DNA of 64,000 bases from Medicago truncatula (lineage: Eukaryota > Streptophyta > Magnoliopsida > Fabales > Fabaceae). The first letter of the stretch is position 1; every line of letters starts with the position of its first letter. The stretch spans positions 54,974,494-55,038,493 of the forward strand of contig NC_053045.1 in NCBI RefSeq assembly GCF_003473485.1. Direction: 5' to 3'. The translations under genes and the position numbers were made by a program. Below the pieces are notes generated by a model. The model searched no databases. It was not told where the DNA came from and was given only the letters and a program-made list of their open reading frames with translations. Shown here one piece after another: positions 50,175 through 61,327 of the stretch.

Positions 50175-50474
50175 AGCAGTGGCATATAGTAGGAAAAAAC
50201 ATTTTTCAAATCGTCAAAAGAGCCTTTCAAAGAGGTTATTTCGACCAGACCCTCTATGATACTCTTATTGCTCTCATCCCCATGAGTGAACCTCCAAAAC
50301 TTACTGAGACTTTAGACCGAATTGCCTTTGCAACATTGTTTATAAGATTACCACTAAGATTCTTGTCCTCCGCCTCATACCTATCTTAGATATTATTATT
50401 GGCCCCTACCAAAGTAGTTTTCTACCTCTAGATACAAACACAAAGAAGTGAATTAGAGATATGATCTCTCCTCA
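50175..50474 (+). mobile_element. LINE reverse transcriptase fragment
   Basis: Reads WHIVGKNIFQIVKRAFQRGY, then DTLIALIPMSEPPKLTE and a degenerate continuation to FVIR/LGPYQSSF-like words, the start of an L1-type RT domain. It is broken and cut at its right by the Harbinger element. Confidence 0.7.
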
Positions 50475-50976
50475 AACCACTTACAATGGTGTATTTAATG
50501 AGCCATTCAACACCAATTTTGCCTCCAATGGTGTGTTTAAAGTGTGTTGAATGAGGGAAGAGAAGAGAGGGAAGGTGAACCGATTCAACACCATTTAACT
50601 CTGCCAGGCTGGACACGTGGCGACGCGAAATTGGCCCAAAACGGGCGCGTGCGTTACACGCGCAGACAAGGCGCGTGGGCTGTCAGACGTGCGGAGAGAG
50701 AATGGTTTTTTGGATAGATAATGACACGTGGCGCGTTTTAATTGGTTGTCCGGATTCTTATCATTTTCATAATTTAACCTCAATTATTTCGTTGTAAATT
50801 AATTTTTTTAAAAAAAAAAATTATACCAAAATTCATGATTTTTTTTTCTCTATAAATAGAGACTTGGTTCATTTGATTTGGACACAGAAAAAAAAACCAA
50901 GTTTTTCACTATCTTCTTCTTATTATTATCTTTCTATTAGCAAACTAAGTGAAGTTTTAATCTTATTTTTAGTGAA

Positions 50977-52086
50977 ATGGATCCCAATAATAACCATTTC
51001 AACAACCAAAATTATTCTAATTACCCATTTAACTACGAAAATCCCAACAATTATCCAAATCCAAATCAATTTTTCAACCAACGTCCTCAAAACATACCTA
51101 ATTTTGGTTTTCCACCAAATTTCAACCAGTCATCCTCTGTTCCAAAATTTCATCCATATTATGGATCTATGATGAGATATCCATCTCAAACACCCCCGTT
51201 TAATGGTTATATGCCAATGGGGAATGAAAATTTTCCTAGTGTTGATGCAACCCAATATCCTGAATTTTCAACACAAATAACTCCTGGTGGCATGGCAGTT
51301 GCTGATGAAGTCACTCCAGAAGATTCAACTCCTAAGAGCAAGAGAAGTAAGGAACCAACATGGAACACTCAACAAAATTTGGTTCTAATTAGTGCATGGA
51401 TTAAATATGGAACAAGTAGTGTTGTCGGGAGAAACCAGAGAGGAGAAACATATTGGGGTAAAATTGCTGAGTATTGTAATGAGTATTGCTCATTCGATTC
51501 TCCCCGCGATCTAGTTGCCTGCCGAAACTGTTTTAATTATATGAGCAAAATAATAAATAAATGGATTGGTGCTTATGAAAGCGCTAAGCGTATGCAAGGA
51601 AGCGGTTGGTCGGAAGATGATGTTTTGACAAAAGCGCAGGAATTATTTGCAGGTGGGAAGAATATTCAATTTACTTTGAATGAAGAATGGCACGCTCTCC
51701 GTAATCAACCACGTTATGGTAGTCTGATGGGAGGAAATGTTGGGTCAGGAAGTAGTGGATCTAGGAGATCTCACGAGGACTCTGTAGGATCTAGTGCTCG
51801 TCCAATGGGTAGGGAGGCAGCTAAAAAAAAAGGTAAAATGAAAAGCAAGGGCGAGACATTGGAGAAGGTGGAAAAGGAATGGGTTCAATTCAAAGAATTA
51901 AAAGAGCAAGAGATTGAACAATTGAAAGAGTTAACTTTGGTGAAACAACAGAAAAACAAGTTGCTGCAAGAAAAGACTCAAGCTAAAAAAATGAAAATGT
52001 ATCTAAAGTTAAGGGACGAAGAGCATGTCGATGACCGGAAGAAGGAGCTGTTGGAGAAGTTGGAGCGTGAGCTGTTTGAAAATTAA
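50977..52086 (+). CDS. Harbinger ORF1, Myb/SANT (trihelix-like) DNA-binding protein
   Basis: An intact 369-codon frame. An Asn/Pro/Phe-rich N-terminus (to about residue 110) precedes a basic KSKRSKEP and a Myb/SANT-like domain at about 125-215 (TWNTQQNLVLISAWIKYG, YWGKIAEYCNEY, MSKIINKWIGAYE, GWSEDDVLTKAQELF). A basic linker and a Lys/Glu-rich coiled coil follow at about 300-369. In PIF/Pong elements this protein binds transposon ends and works with the transposase in the nucleus. A TATA-like CTATAAATAG lies at 50851, so the unit has its own promoter. Confidence 0.85.
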   Translation: MDPNNNHFNNQNYSNYPFNYENPNNYPNPNQFFNQRPQNIPNFGFPPNFNQSSSVPKFHPYYGSMMRYPSQTPPFNGYMPMGNENFPSVDATQYPEFSTQITPGGMAVADEVTPEDSTPKSKRSKEPTWNTQQNLVLISAWIKYGTSSVVGRNQRGETYWGKIAEYCNEYCSFDSPRDLVACRNCFNYMSKIINKWIGAYESAKRMQGSGWSEDDVLTKAQELFAGGKNIQFTLNEEWHALRNQPRYGSLMGGNVGSGSSGSRRSHEDSVGSSARPMGREAAKKKGKMKSKGETLEKVEKEWVQFKELKEQEIEQLKELTLVKQQKNKLLQEKTQAKKMKMYLKLRDEEHVDDRKKELLEKLERELFEN

Positions 52087-52120
52087 TTTTAATCAAATAT
52101 TTGTTTGTATTCAGTCAACA

Positions 52121-52366
52121 TTATCAGTGTTGTCTAGTCCCGACTGTTTGCTTTAATATTTGTCAGTGTTGTCTAGTCCGTAGTGTTTGCTTTAATAATT
52201 ATCAGAGTTTTATCTAGTCCTCACTGTTTGCTTTAATAATTATCAGAGTTTTGTCTAGTCCTCACTATTTGCTTTAATAATTATCAGAGTGTTGTCTAGT
52301 CCCCAATGTTTACTTTAATAATTGTCAGTGTTGTCTAGTCCCCGTGACTTATTTGCTTTAATAATT
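52121..52366. repeat. Minisatellite, about 41-bp unit, six copies
   Basis: The unit core is TCAG-GTTGTCTAGTCC followed by TGTTTGCTTTAATAATTA. Six imperfect copies run from the end of ORF1 towards ORF2. Confidence 0.85.
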
Positions 52367-52456
52367 ATGTCCACTGTGTGCCCATTATTTCACCTACTAT
52401 AACTTATTTCAAATCCGTCAGTGTCCACCACACAATGTACTTATATATAGGGACTC

Positions 52457-52562
52457 ATATCTACTTTCAATTTCACAAGTCTCATTAAAATCTACTTCCA
52501 ATTTCACAAATCTCATTCATATCTACTTTCAATTTCACAAATCTCATTCATATCTTCTTCCA
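52457..52562. repeat. Short tandem array, about 32-bp unit, four copies
   Basis: The unit resembles ATATCTACTTTCAATTTCAC followed by AAATCTCATTC; it forms the leader just before the transposase start. Confidence 0.8.
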
Positions 52563-52574
52563 AAAAACCTATCA

Positions 52575-53855
52575 ATGGATCCTTTTGATTTGGAAGCCTA
52601 CTTCCAAAAACGTGATGCTGAAGACACGTATATGGTCAACCGATTTATTCAGCGTCGAAAACAAATAGAGGAAGGTAGTGGATCTCGTAGTAGAAAATAT
52701 TTAAATAGAGATCATGCAGGGGCAAACCAAAGACTCATTGCCGACTACTTTGCCAATGAGCCTACATATGACGATGCAATGTTTCGTCGTCGGTACCGGA
52801 TGCAAAAACATGTCTTCCTTCGAATCGTTGGAGACCTTTCAAGTAGTGATAACTACTTCACCCAGCGAGTTGATGCCGCCAACAAAGAAGGTATATCACC
52901 GTTAGCAAAATGTACCACAGCAATGCGAATGTTAGCATATGGTGTGGCAGCAGATGCGGTAGATGAATACATCAAAATAGGAGGTACTACAGCATTGGAG
53001 TGCTTACGTAGATTCTGTAAAGGAATCATACGACTGTATGAGCAAGTGTATCTGAGAGCACCAACCCAAGATGACCTTCAAAGAATACTACATGTTAGTG
53101 AAATGCGGGGGTTCCCAGGGATGATCGGGAGTATTGACTGCATGCACTGGGAGTGGAAAAATTGTCCTAAAGCATGGGAAGGTCAATTCACCAGGGGGGA
53201 TAAGGGAACCACCACAGTTATTCTTGAAGCAGTTGCCTCTCATGATCTATGGATCTGGCATGCCTTTTTTGGATGTCCGGGAACGTTGAACGATATAAAC
53301 GTTCTAGACCGGTCACCAGTGTTCGATGATGTGGAACAGGGAAAGACTCCAAGGGTGAATTACTTTGTGAATCAACGTCCCTATAATATGACATACTATC
53401 TAGCTGATGGTATCTACCCTTCTTACCCAACTTTCGTCAAATCAATTAGGCTTCCTTAAAGTGAACCCGATAAGTTATTTGCAAAACATCAAGAGAGCTG
53501 TCGGAAGGACATCGAACGTGCTTTTGGAGTGCTTCAAGCTCGATTTAAAATCATCCGTGAACCAGCTCGCTTGTGGGACATAGCTGATTTGGGTATAATC
53601 ATGAGGTCATGCATCATATTACATAATATGATTGTTGAGGATGAACGAGATACATATGCTCAACGTTGGACCGATTTTGAGCAATCTGAGGGAAGTGGAT
53701 CTAGTACACAGCAACCATACTCGACCGAGGTGTTACCCACTTTTGCAAATCATGTGCGTGCTAGATCCGAGTTGCGTGATCCAAATGTTCATCACGAATT
53801 GTAAGCAGATCTAGTGAAGCACATATGGACAAAGTTTGGAATGTTTCATGATTGA
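52575..53855 (+). pseudogene. Harbinger transposase (DDE, HARBI1-like) with two in-frame stops
   Basis: From ATG 52575 the frame reads a plant PIF/Harbinger transposase: N-terminal region with RRRYRMQKHVFLRIV, then MIGSIDCMHWEWKNCP (D188), GTLNDINVLDRSPVF (D240), YYLADGIYPSYPTF (D278), KDIERAFGVLQARF (E314) and the C-terminal RSCIILHNMIVEDERD. The DDE acidic residues are all present. One TAA (53457-53459) separates IRLP from SEPDKL, where relatives have Gln as I recall. A second TAA (53802-53804) follows HHEL, and the frame then continues through ADLVKHIWTKFG to TGA at 53855. Both stops look like single C-to-T changes of a CAA codon. There are otherwise no frame changes, so inactivation is recent. 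Confidence 0.88.
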
Positions 53856-54278
53856 AGATGATTTGTATCGTACTAAATAAATTACTTGTGTGTTGTGTGC
53901 TTGTTTGTTGTCTTGCATTTTAAGCTATTTGTGTGTTGCGTGCTTAGTTTGTTGTATTGCATTTTAAGTTAAGAAAATATAAATAAATTATTTAAATAAA
54001 TTTTGTTTTTACAAACAAAAAAAAAATTAAGTGTATCTTTATTTTAATTTAATTATAATCGATAATTTTAATTTTATGTAATTATAAAAACAAAAATATA
54101 AAATTAAATAAAGAATAAGAAATAAAAGGTGGTGGGGTAGGGTGTTGAATGAAAAAACCATTGGAGAGGTAAAAATTGAATGGGTGTTGAATTAAGAGAG
54201 AGAAAATGATGTGGAGTGTTGGGAATTGAAAAAGTGGGTGTTGAATGGTATTATTGTGTTGAACCATTGTACATGGTC

Positions 54279-55200
54279 TCAGTTGTAGGTCAAATTTGAA
54301 CAAAATTAGGTAAACAAATAACAATATGTTGCTTTGTTGTACTATGTACTTTTTTTTCTTTGGTTTGATTGTGGTTTGTTTTACATTGTATTTCTCTTGT
54401 TGTTGCTTCATATATTTGGTCATTGATTATCATTGGTATTTTTGTTTCATGCATAAGTTTATTCATTTACAATAAGGACTAAAATGGATTTCCGCTCTAG
54501 ATATTATAACATCTTTCACAAAAAAGAAGAAAAAATTATCATAATTCAAATTAGACAAGCGTGATAATGCAAATTAAATCACATTAATCTGTCCACAATT
54601 CCTACCTAACTGAATGTTGAAATTACTAGGTTGGACATTTTAACTAGGGTTTGAATCTCGACTCCTATTAAGTGTGAGGTTTTAAAGATACAGTCATCTT
54701 GTCTAACTACCAACAAAAAAAATACACTCTAATTTAGTGATTGTGCGATCAATTAAATGTTAGTAATAAAACGATAAGAATTAAAACTCGAGTAAGTATT
54801 TTTTGATGGTAAAATAAACTTCATTAATCAAATGGCAGAATAGCAATAATACTATCAAAAGATTCATGCATTGTGATATTTCTCATCCATATTTTGAGAT
54901 CACTACTATTGCTAAAGACACTTCCGATGAGACTAGTGATAAAGATAGTCAAATACTAGCTAGAGATACATATAGGCCTTTTAAAAGACAATAAATCGTT
55001 AACAAGCCAAATCCAAATTGTAAAAACTAGACTAAACTCTTGAACATATGGTCAAAGATCGATAATAATTCGAGATCCATAATATTTAATTTCATAAGAA
55101 AATTTTAAAATCATGTTAAAATTTTATTTTGCCATTCGTGTGTCCCAAAATGTTTTTGATTCGGGACTGTGAATTAATCTCTAACAAAAAAATTAAGAAA
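54279..55200. other. Intergenic with SINE-like debris
   Basis: GGGTTTGAATCTCGACTCC (box B-like) near 54647 and CTAACTACCAACAAAAAAA near 54704 suggest a SINE 3' part; left end and target duplication are not seen. No gene. Confidence 0.35.
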
Positions 55201-55342
55201 AATAATATTTGTAGAACCATTTTTGTACAACATTCTCTTTTATATTCATATTTCTTTTTATTCTCTCTCTTCCTTTTTCTCTCTCTATTGTTTTTAACTG
55301 ATAAAAAAAGAACAATTATCAAGAGTTGTTCAAATATCATTA
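55201..55342. mobile_element. Small MITE family, copy 3
   Basis: Left AATAATATTTGTAGAACC and right GTTGTTCAAATATCATTACT; CT-rich core as in the copies at 48559 and 49373. Confidence 0.55.
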
Positions 55343-55463
55343 CTCAAAATAGTTTAATGCTCTCTCTACCAAAAATAATTGTCTTAGTGATAACTTGTTA
55401 AACCCTTTTGTTGTCTCGTTCTAGAATCTGTTGCTTACTTCTTTCACCATTTCAGATTTCGAC

Positions 55464-58400
55464 ATGGCGGCTTTCTTAAGGAGAGTTGCAAGGTCCACTC
55501 CGATCGGATTCGGCGCCCATTCCAAATCCTCCCGTTCCAATTTCCACCTACCCTTCACTGCTATCGCCGCCATTTCCGGCGGATTCTCTTACCTTTACTA
55601 CTCTTCCTCTCCTAATCTGGTAAATGCTCACTTTTTTGTCATTTACATGAATCTGATGAACTTGTTAATCAAATTTGTGCTGTTTTTTTTTGTAGGTTCA
55701 CTCAGATCAAATTGGAGATGAGGATATTAAAACTAAAAATATCGGTGAGTTTCAATGGATTTATGGATTGTTCTTGCAAAGACATTTCTGTCCGTATAAA
55801 TATAAATTGTCGGTTTTATAGCTTGCATTTATATTTTTGACGAAGAAATTTTGCATTTTTTGTTTTCAGCACTGATTCCTGATAAATGGGTTGAATTTAA
55901 GCTGCAAGACACTGCTAGGGTCAGTCATGATACCCACTTATACAGGTATATATCCTTTCCTTTTGGACAAACCATGAATTTGGATGTATCTTACATACTT
56001 GACCATGTCTTGTAAATCTAATAATTTGTGTCTCTCTATTCAAGTGATGGTGTTTTTATTAAATTTGTTAACTCGTTTTTTCAACAAATTGTTAATGTGA
56101 TATTATTCAAACGGAATGAATTGCGGGTTTGTATTAATTCCATCCCTTCTTAAAATCCAAGCTACATGCTTTGGAGGATTCTTCAATCTTAACAATAGAA
56201 GTACTCAATTGTGTGACCTCCTAGTCACTTGGAAACAACTCTAACTGTTGCACTATGAGTCCCTCTCGATAATCAATACCCAGTTTTCCATTTGGTGCCT
56301 TTTGGAGCTATAGTGACGCTTTAGTAAGCATAATCTTAGTTAAGCTATGTTTCAGCCCCTCATAACATTGCGATGCAATATTTCACATTATCAGTCAAAT
56401 GATACTCCACATTTATAATCATCATCAGCCAAATGGTACTCCACATAGAAATTATAATCATCACATAGCATGCCACATATGCACTTCACTGTCTTAGAAA
56501 TGTAGAACTAACGAAGAGTCCTTTTGGAAAAGATCTTTTTTATGAAATACTAGTTTGTAAAATTTTAAAAATGGGGGACCGAATGATAATATTTCTATAT
56601 TTTGAAGGACCACAAATATGTTCAATCTCCCAAAATACTTTTAGTTCCTAACAAGAGTCGTCGTATATCATTTAAACAATGTTAGACATGAGCTTCCATG
56701 AGAGAAGCAGGTAAGCTAAACATATAATCTTAATTTCATGAAGACTCCTTAATTTGCTTCTAAACATCTTTTTGTATTAATTAATGCTTAATAATAATGG
56801 GGAGATTGAATGAGATGTGAACTGTGTGATCCAAGCAGGGTGGATGAAATGGAAAAATGTTAAGATATGATTTGTGATTAAAATATACCATTCAAGTCTA
56901 AAAGAAAATTTTACCACATAGATATAAGACTTGCAAAGTTTCATGGGACCGAAGAAGAACTAAAGTGATTGTAAGCTCAAGACATGGTAGGATTAGGAAT
57001 CGAATCGTTGAAAAGAAAGTTGGGGTAGCTCCTACAGTAGCAAAAATTATTGTCTTAGGTGGTTTGGGCATCTGTGGAGAAGACCCGCAGAAACATTGAT
57101 AAGATTTGTAGACAATATGGACACAATTAGAGATAGAGGGAGACCAAAACGGATCCTCTGCAGATGTTTTATGGTGCAGCCTGATGCAAAGTTGTTTAAT
57201 TAAGAGAGAAAAATTATCTTTTACCCTGATGCAGTGGCCTTTGTTAAAAGATCGCTTGTCCGGGGAATTGAAATGCTTATCATAGTATGTGCTACACATA
57301 TTCATTATTATATAGCTAACTGAACACTATTTTTAATTTCATGTGCGAAAATGCCTTAACAAGATTCATTTTGTATTTGTATAATTGTATTTCCAACTCT
57401 GTAACTGTATGTTTATACCCCAGGTTTTCGTTTGATCCCACTAAAAAGTTGGGTCTGGATGTTGCTTCTTGCATTCTTACAAGGTGTGTGATAGATTGTT
57501 CATAGTTCATATTGTTTTGCTATTGGTGTGTGTGTGTTTCACTACTACTTAGACTAAAAGTTTCTATACAATTGCAGGGCTCCATTCGGACAAGATGCTG
57601 AAGAAAAACCAAAATATGTCATTCGTCCGTAAGTTTCCTGTTGAGACAATGAGTGTACTGTATCTTCAGATCTTCTTTTATTCTGGCACCTGATCCTGAT
57701 ACTTTAGGGCTGTATTCAGTCTAAAAATCTTCATTTTTTAATTTTAAGTTTTTGAATTTGTCGGCGTTGTTGGTGCTGATTGTTTTTAGGAACAAGGGAA
57801 AATCAAATGAAAAATAGAATTTAAGTTTTTGAATTTGTCGGCGTTGTTGGTGCTGAATGTTTTTAGGAACAAGGGAAAATCAAATGAAAAATAGAGAGAA
57901 AGAATCAAAAGAATAGATATTTATTATTGAAAACTGAACAGAAAATGGATTTAATTCACCCCAAGGGTTTTCCCACGAAGAATTTATCCTTTCACGACCA
58001 TCAAAATCAAATGTACGCAATGATTCCCTCCATCCTTTATTTATCTAGCTAATTTTCTCTTTACTAACTGCTTCTAAGAAATGTCTATGGAAATCATTAT
58101 TTCTAGGTGCTACTTTGTCCACTTATGTTGTTCTTAGAAATTTGTTTTGCGGTAAATTAAATCAAAGCTCAACATTTAGTGGTCTATCATAATACCGATG
58201 AAAGGTTTAGCTTATGCCTCTGCGGACAAGATTTAACGGTCCAATGTAATTAACTTCCATACAAAGAGGTATTGGATTGGTTGGGAACTTTCCCTTAAAC
58301 CTACAATTTTAAAATTTTATGATGACATCATGGTGTTATTTTGGATGTAGTATTGTGTAGTAAAAGTATTATTTTAACAATTATAAGTATACCTAGCATT

Positions 58401-61327
58401 GTAAAATCACTTGAAAAAGTGATACTCTCAAAATTACATTCTAGTTCTATCAAATGTAATAACTATGTTGGTCTAGATACTTCTGAAGTAGAAGATTGGT
58501 AAATCCTGGGAATTGCTTTAATACAAAACTTCCTCTTGATGCATCATAAAAGCTATGTAATATACCATGTGTATTTGGCTAAGTCTATGCATACAACTGA
58601 AGGATTTGATATTAATATGATTAATTATGATAACTGTTGTTGGAGGCAGAGGGTGTGATCCTGGGAAGGTCAGTTTAGAAACCTTGAGAAGTTGTAATGA
58701 AAAAAGATAGAAAGAATCAGCAGAATATAATTGTATTATTGAAAACTGAACAGAAATGGTGAATATACTTTTCTCTTATGGTTTTCCCTCCACAAAGGAT
58801 TATCATTTCATAGCAACTATCAGATGTACAAAAAGAATCCATCGTTCTCCCATTTTTTTTATTTTATATCGCTCATAACCAGACCAACTCCCATAACTAA
58901 TCTGAAATATTTCAACTCCCCTTTTGATGCTTTAGATTGTTGTAATTTTCTGCTTATTGTTGATGTTTGATGGAGATTGACTTGGGAGGGTGTTTGCGTC
59001 TGAATCTTCAGGTATACTCCTATATCAGATACAGAATCCAAGGGATATTTTGATTTGTTAATCAAGGTATGTCACCAATTGTAGGGGCATTACTTCTCTT
59101 ATCTTTACTATCATCTAGCAGGCCCATTTTAAAGTGACACTTTGCTGATTTACTTTTCAAATTGTTGCAGGTGTATCCCGAAGGAAAAATGAGCCAGCAT
59201 TTTGCAAGCTTAAAACCAGGTGACATGGTTGAAGTGAAAGGGTATGTCATTAACAAATAACAACTCAAGATCAAAACAATACTTTTATGCTTACATGTTC
59301 TAAAATGAAGTCATTGTTTCTTTCAGGCCCATAGAAAAGTTCAAATATACTCCTAATATGAAGAAGAATATTGGCATGGTAAGCATTTTTGCATCGGTTG
59401 TTGTTCAATTATCCATCAAAAAGTAAATTAAGCTTGTTTGGTATCCTCTAGAGTTACAAGCATGCCTTTAAAATCGAAAAGGAAAATGAAGAATTTGTTA
59501 CTTCCCCAAAAGTATGTTTGAAATGTGTGCCCTAATCCCTGCTATGCATATGCACTTATGCCCCTCACTTAGTTGGTTTATATGTATTCCATTCATTAAT
59601 AATATGAATGCTTTAACATCATAAACTCCATCTCATTACGCTTTCTTTAAGATTTAGGAACTATAATATAATGATATGAATACATTAAACTTCATCATGC
59701 AGATTGCCGGTGGCTCAGGAATTACTCCTATGCTTCAAGTAATTGAAGCTATATTGAAGAATTCTGACGACAAGACCCAGGTAGGTTGCAAACCTCTACA
59801 TTACATCCCCCAATATGTGCATTATATTAGCTTGTCTTTCTTTTTTCTTAATTATGTAATGAGATGAATAAGTTATGAATTCATTTTTTTTTAATTGATT
59901 GAAACACTTTGTGAAGCTTGATTCGTTTTTTTGGAAATGCACTAGGGCATGTTGTTTATGCTTATGAAGTGTGATTAATTGTTTTGTGATATGCGTAAGA
60001 ATATCAAATCTGATAGCAGCCTTGTACATATACAGATATCATTGATCTATGCTAACGTTTCCCCAGATGACATACTGCTTCAACAGAAACTTGACATTTT
60101 AGCAAAAAGTCACCCAAACTTAAAGGTAAAAATCTTGTTTAGAAAAGATATTATGGTTAGTCAATATGTTACTATTGAGTAAATTAATTATTTTTTAAAC
60201 AAAAAATTGCAGGTATTCTACACTGTAGACAATCCAACAAAAACTTGGAAAGGAGGTGCAGGTTACATATCGAAAGATATGGTTGTGAAAGGATTACCTG
60301 CTCCTAGTGATGATACTCTTGTTCTTGTAAGTTTTTCTTTTCGTGTAAAAGCTATGTAGCATAAACATAACTCTTCTAATAAATTCAAACAAATTGAACT
60401 TCTAAAGAAATTAAAATGTTTTCTTTTTCTTTGAAGAATATTAATATTAAGTATGTACATTTGTCTAATGGCTAAAATCACCTACATGATGTTTATTTAA
60501 TATAGCACTTCCACACCTGTTCTTTTGATAACTCTACACATTGTTAAGTTGGATACTTGCATTTAATCAAAAGCAAATGTGCAAGTATATATGATTTTTT
60601 TTTTTTTTTACGAAGTACATGTGAATTAAATAGAGTTTTCTTCTCTAGAGAAAATAATGTGTTACATTCAGATTTTTTATTTTATTGTGTGCCAGGAGGT
60701 GAGCGTAAATTAAACTAGTAGTAAAGTGACCTCGGTAGAACTCAGGTTCAAGTAGTGTCCCCAATGGGATTCGTTGCTACTTGAGTCAAGGCTCTTAAGC
60801 TATTGAGTTCAGAGTTCAGACTCGGATTTGTACTTGAAACTTCTTTAAATATTGAGAGCTCCTTCCATGATAAATTATGGTGCATCACATTCACACCCGA
60901 CCATTATTATTCAAATCCAAAACTTTTGAAGAGTTACACAAATAACTTTGATTTGTATCGAGATGCTTATGCTTTTCATGTTATTTTATGTCAATGTTTA
61001 TCATCTTGTGCTGGTGAGGTTTATAATGGAATGAATTGTGATGGTTGTTGTTTCAAAGTTTCAATATTATGATAAAAACTTCTATTGCATAAGCTCAACA
61101 TTATTTCACCTGTATTTCAGGTGTGTGGTCCCCCTGGAATGATGCAACATATATCTGGTGAAAAGGCCAAGGATTGGACACAAGGAGAGGTATGAAATTA
61201 ATTTGTGTGTTGGGTCTGATTTTATTTCTTTGATCTTTGTAATGATGCACATCTGGTTGATTTGCTGCAGGTATCTGGCATACTCAAAGAGGCAGGGTAC
61301 ACTGAACAAATGGTTTACAAATTTTGA
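55464..61327 (+). CDS. CBR2: NADH-cytochrome b5 reductase-like protein, mitochondrial
   Basis: Thirteen exons: 55464-55619, 55696-55744, 55870-55945, 57424-57483, 57578-57628, 59012-59066, 59171-59241, 59327-59378, 59703-59780, 60036-60125, 60214-60326, 61121-61189, 61271-61327; about 325 residues. It transfers electrons from NADH through FAD to cytochrome b5-type acceptors; the plant homolog I recall is At5g20080, mitochondrial. Seen here: an Arg/Ser-rich presequence (MAAFLRRVARSTPIGFG), a hydrophobic anchor at about 34-48 (FTAIAAISGGFSYLYY), the FAD-binding RPYTPISD near 130, the flavin-phosphate region VYPEGKMSQHFASLKPGD, the NADH-binding IAGGSGITPMLQVI near 191, CGPPGMM near 286 and the family end MVYKF. 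Introns 3 and 5 are enlarged by a LINE piece and tandem repeats. A decayed genomic duplicate is at 14314-18755. The symbol is by homology only. Confidence 0.93.
56940..57190 (+). mobile_element. LINE fragment in CBR intron 3
   Basis: Reads VGVAPTVAKI and, after a frame change, LRWFGHLWRRPAETLIRF, then TIRDRGRPKR. This matches the C-terminal end common in plant LINE polyproteins (RLRWFGHV...RGRGRPKK). Fragment only; same strand as the gene. Confidence 0.7.
57744..57897. repeat. 77-bp tandem duplication in CBR intron 5
   Basis: TTAAGTTTTTGAATTTGTCG begins at 57744 and again at 57821; the units differ by about one base, so the duplication is recent. Related DNA with ATTGAAAACTGAACAGAAA occurs near 57925 and again near 58737. 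Confidence 0.9.

Larger units (their letters stand above)
50475..54278 (+). mobile_element. PIF/Harbinger DNA transposon, nearly complete
   Basis: The ends form imperfect inverted repeats of about 45 bp: left AACCACTTACAATGG, right (inverse) GACCATGTACAATGG, each followed by a CCATTCAACACC block. A likely 3-bp target duplication TCA sits at 50472-50474 and 54279-54281. It carries two + strand genes, a Myb/SANT-like protein and a transposase, as PIF/Pong elements do. Two minisatellite-like arrays lie between them. Confidence 0.8.

Noticed and set aside
60214-60326. CBR exon 11 counts as 113 bases by hand, one short of frame
   Set aside because: The peptide reads correctly on both sides and matches the family and the pseudogene, so I treat this as a counting uncertainty, not a frameshift.
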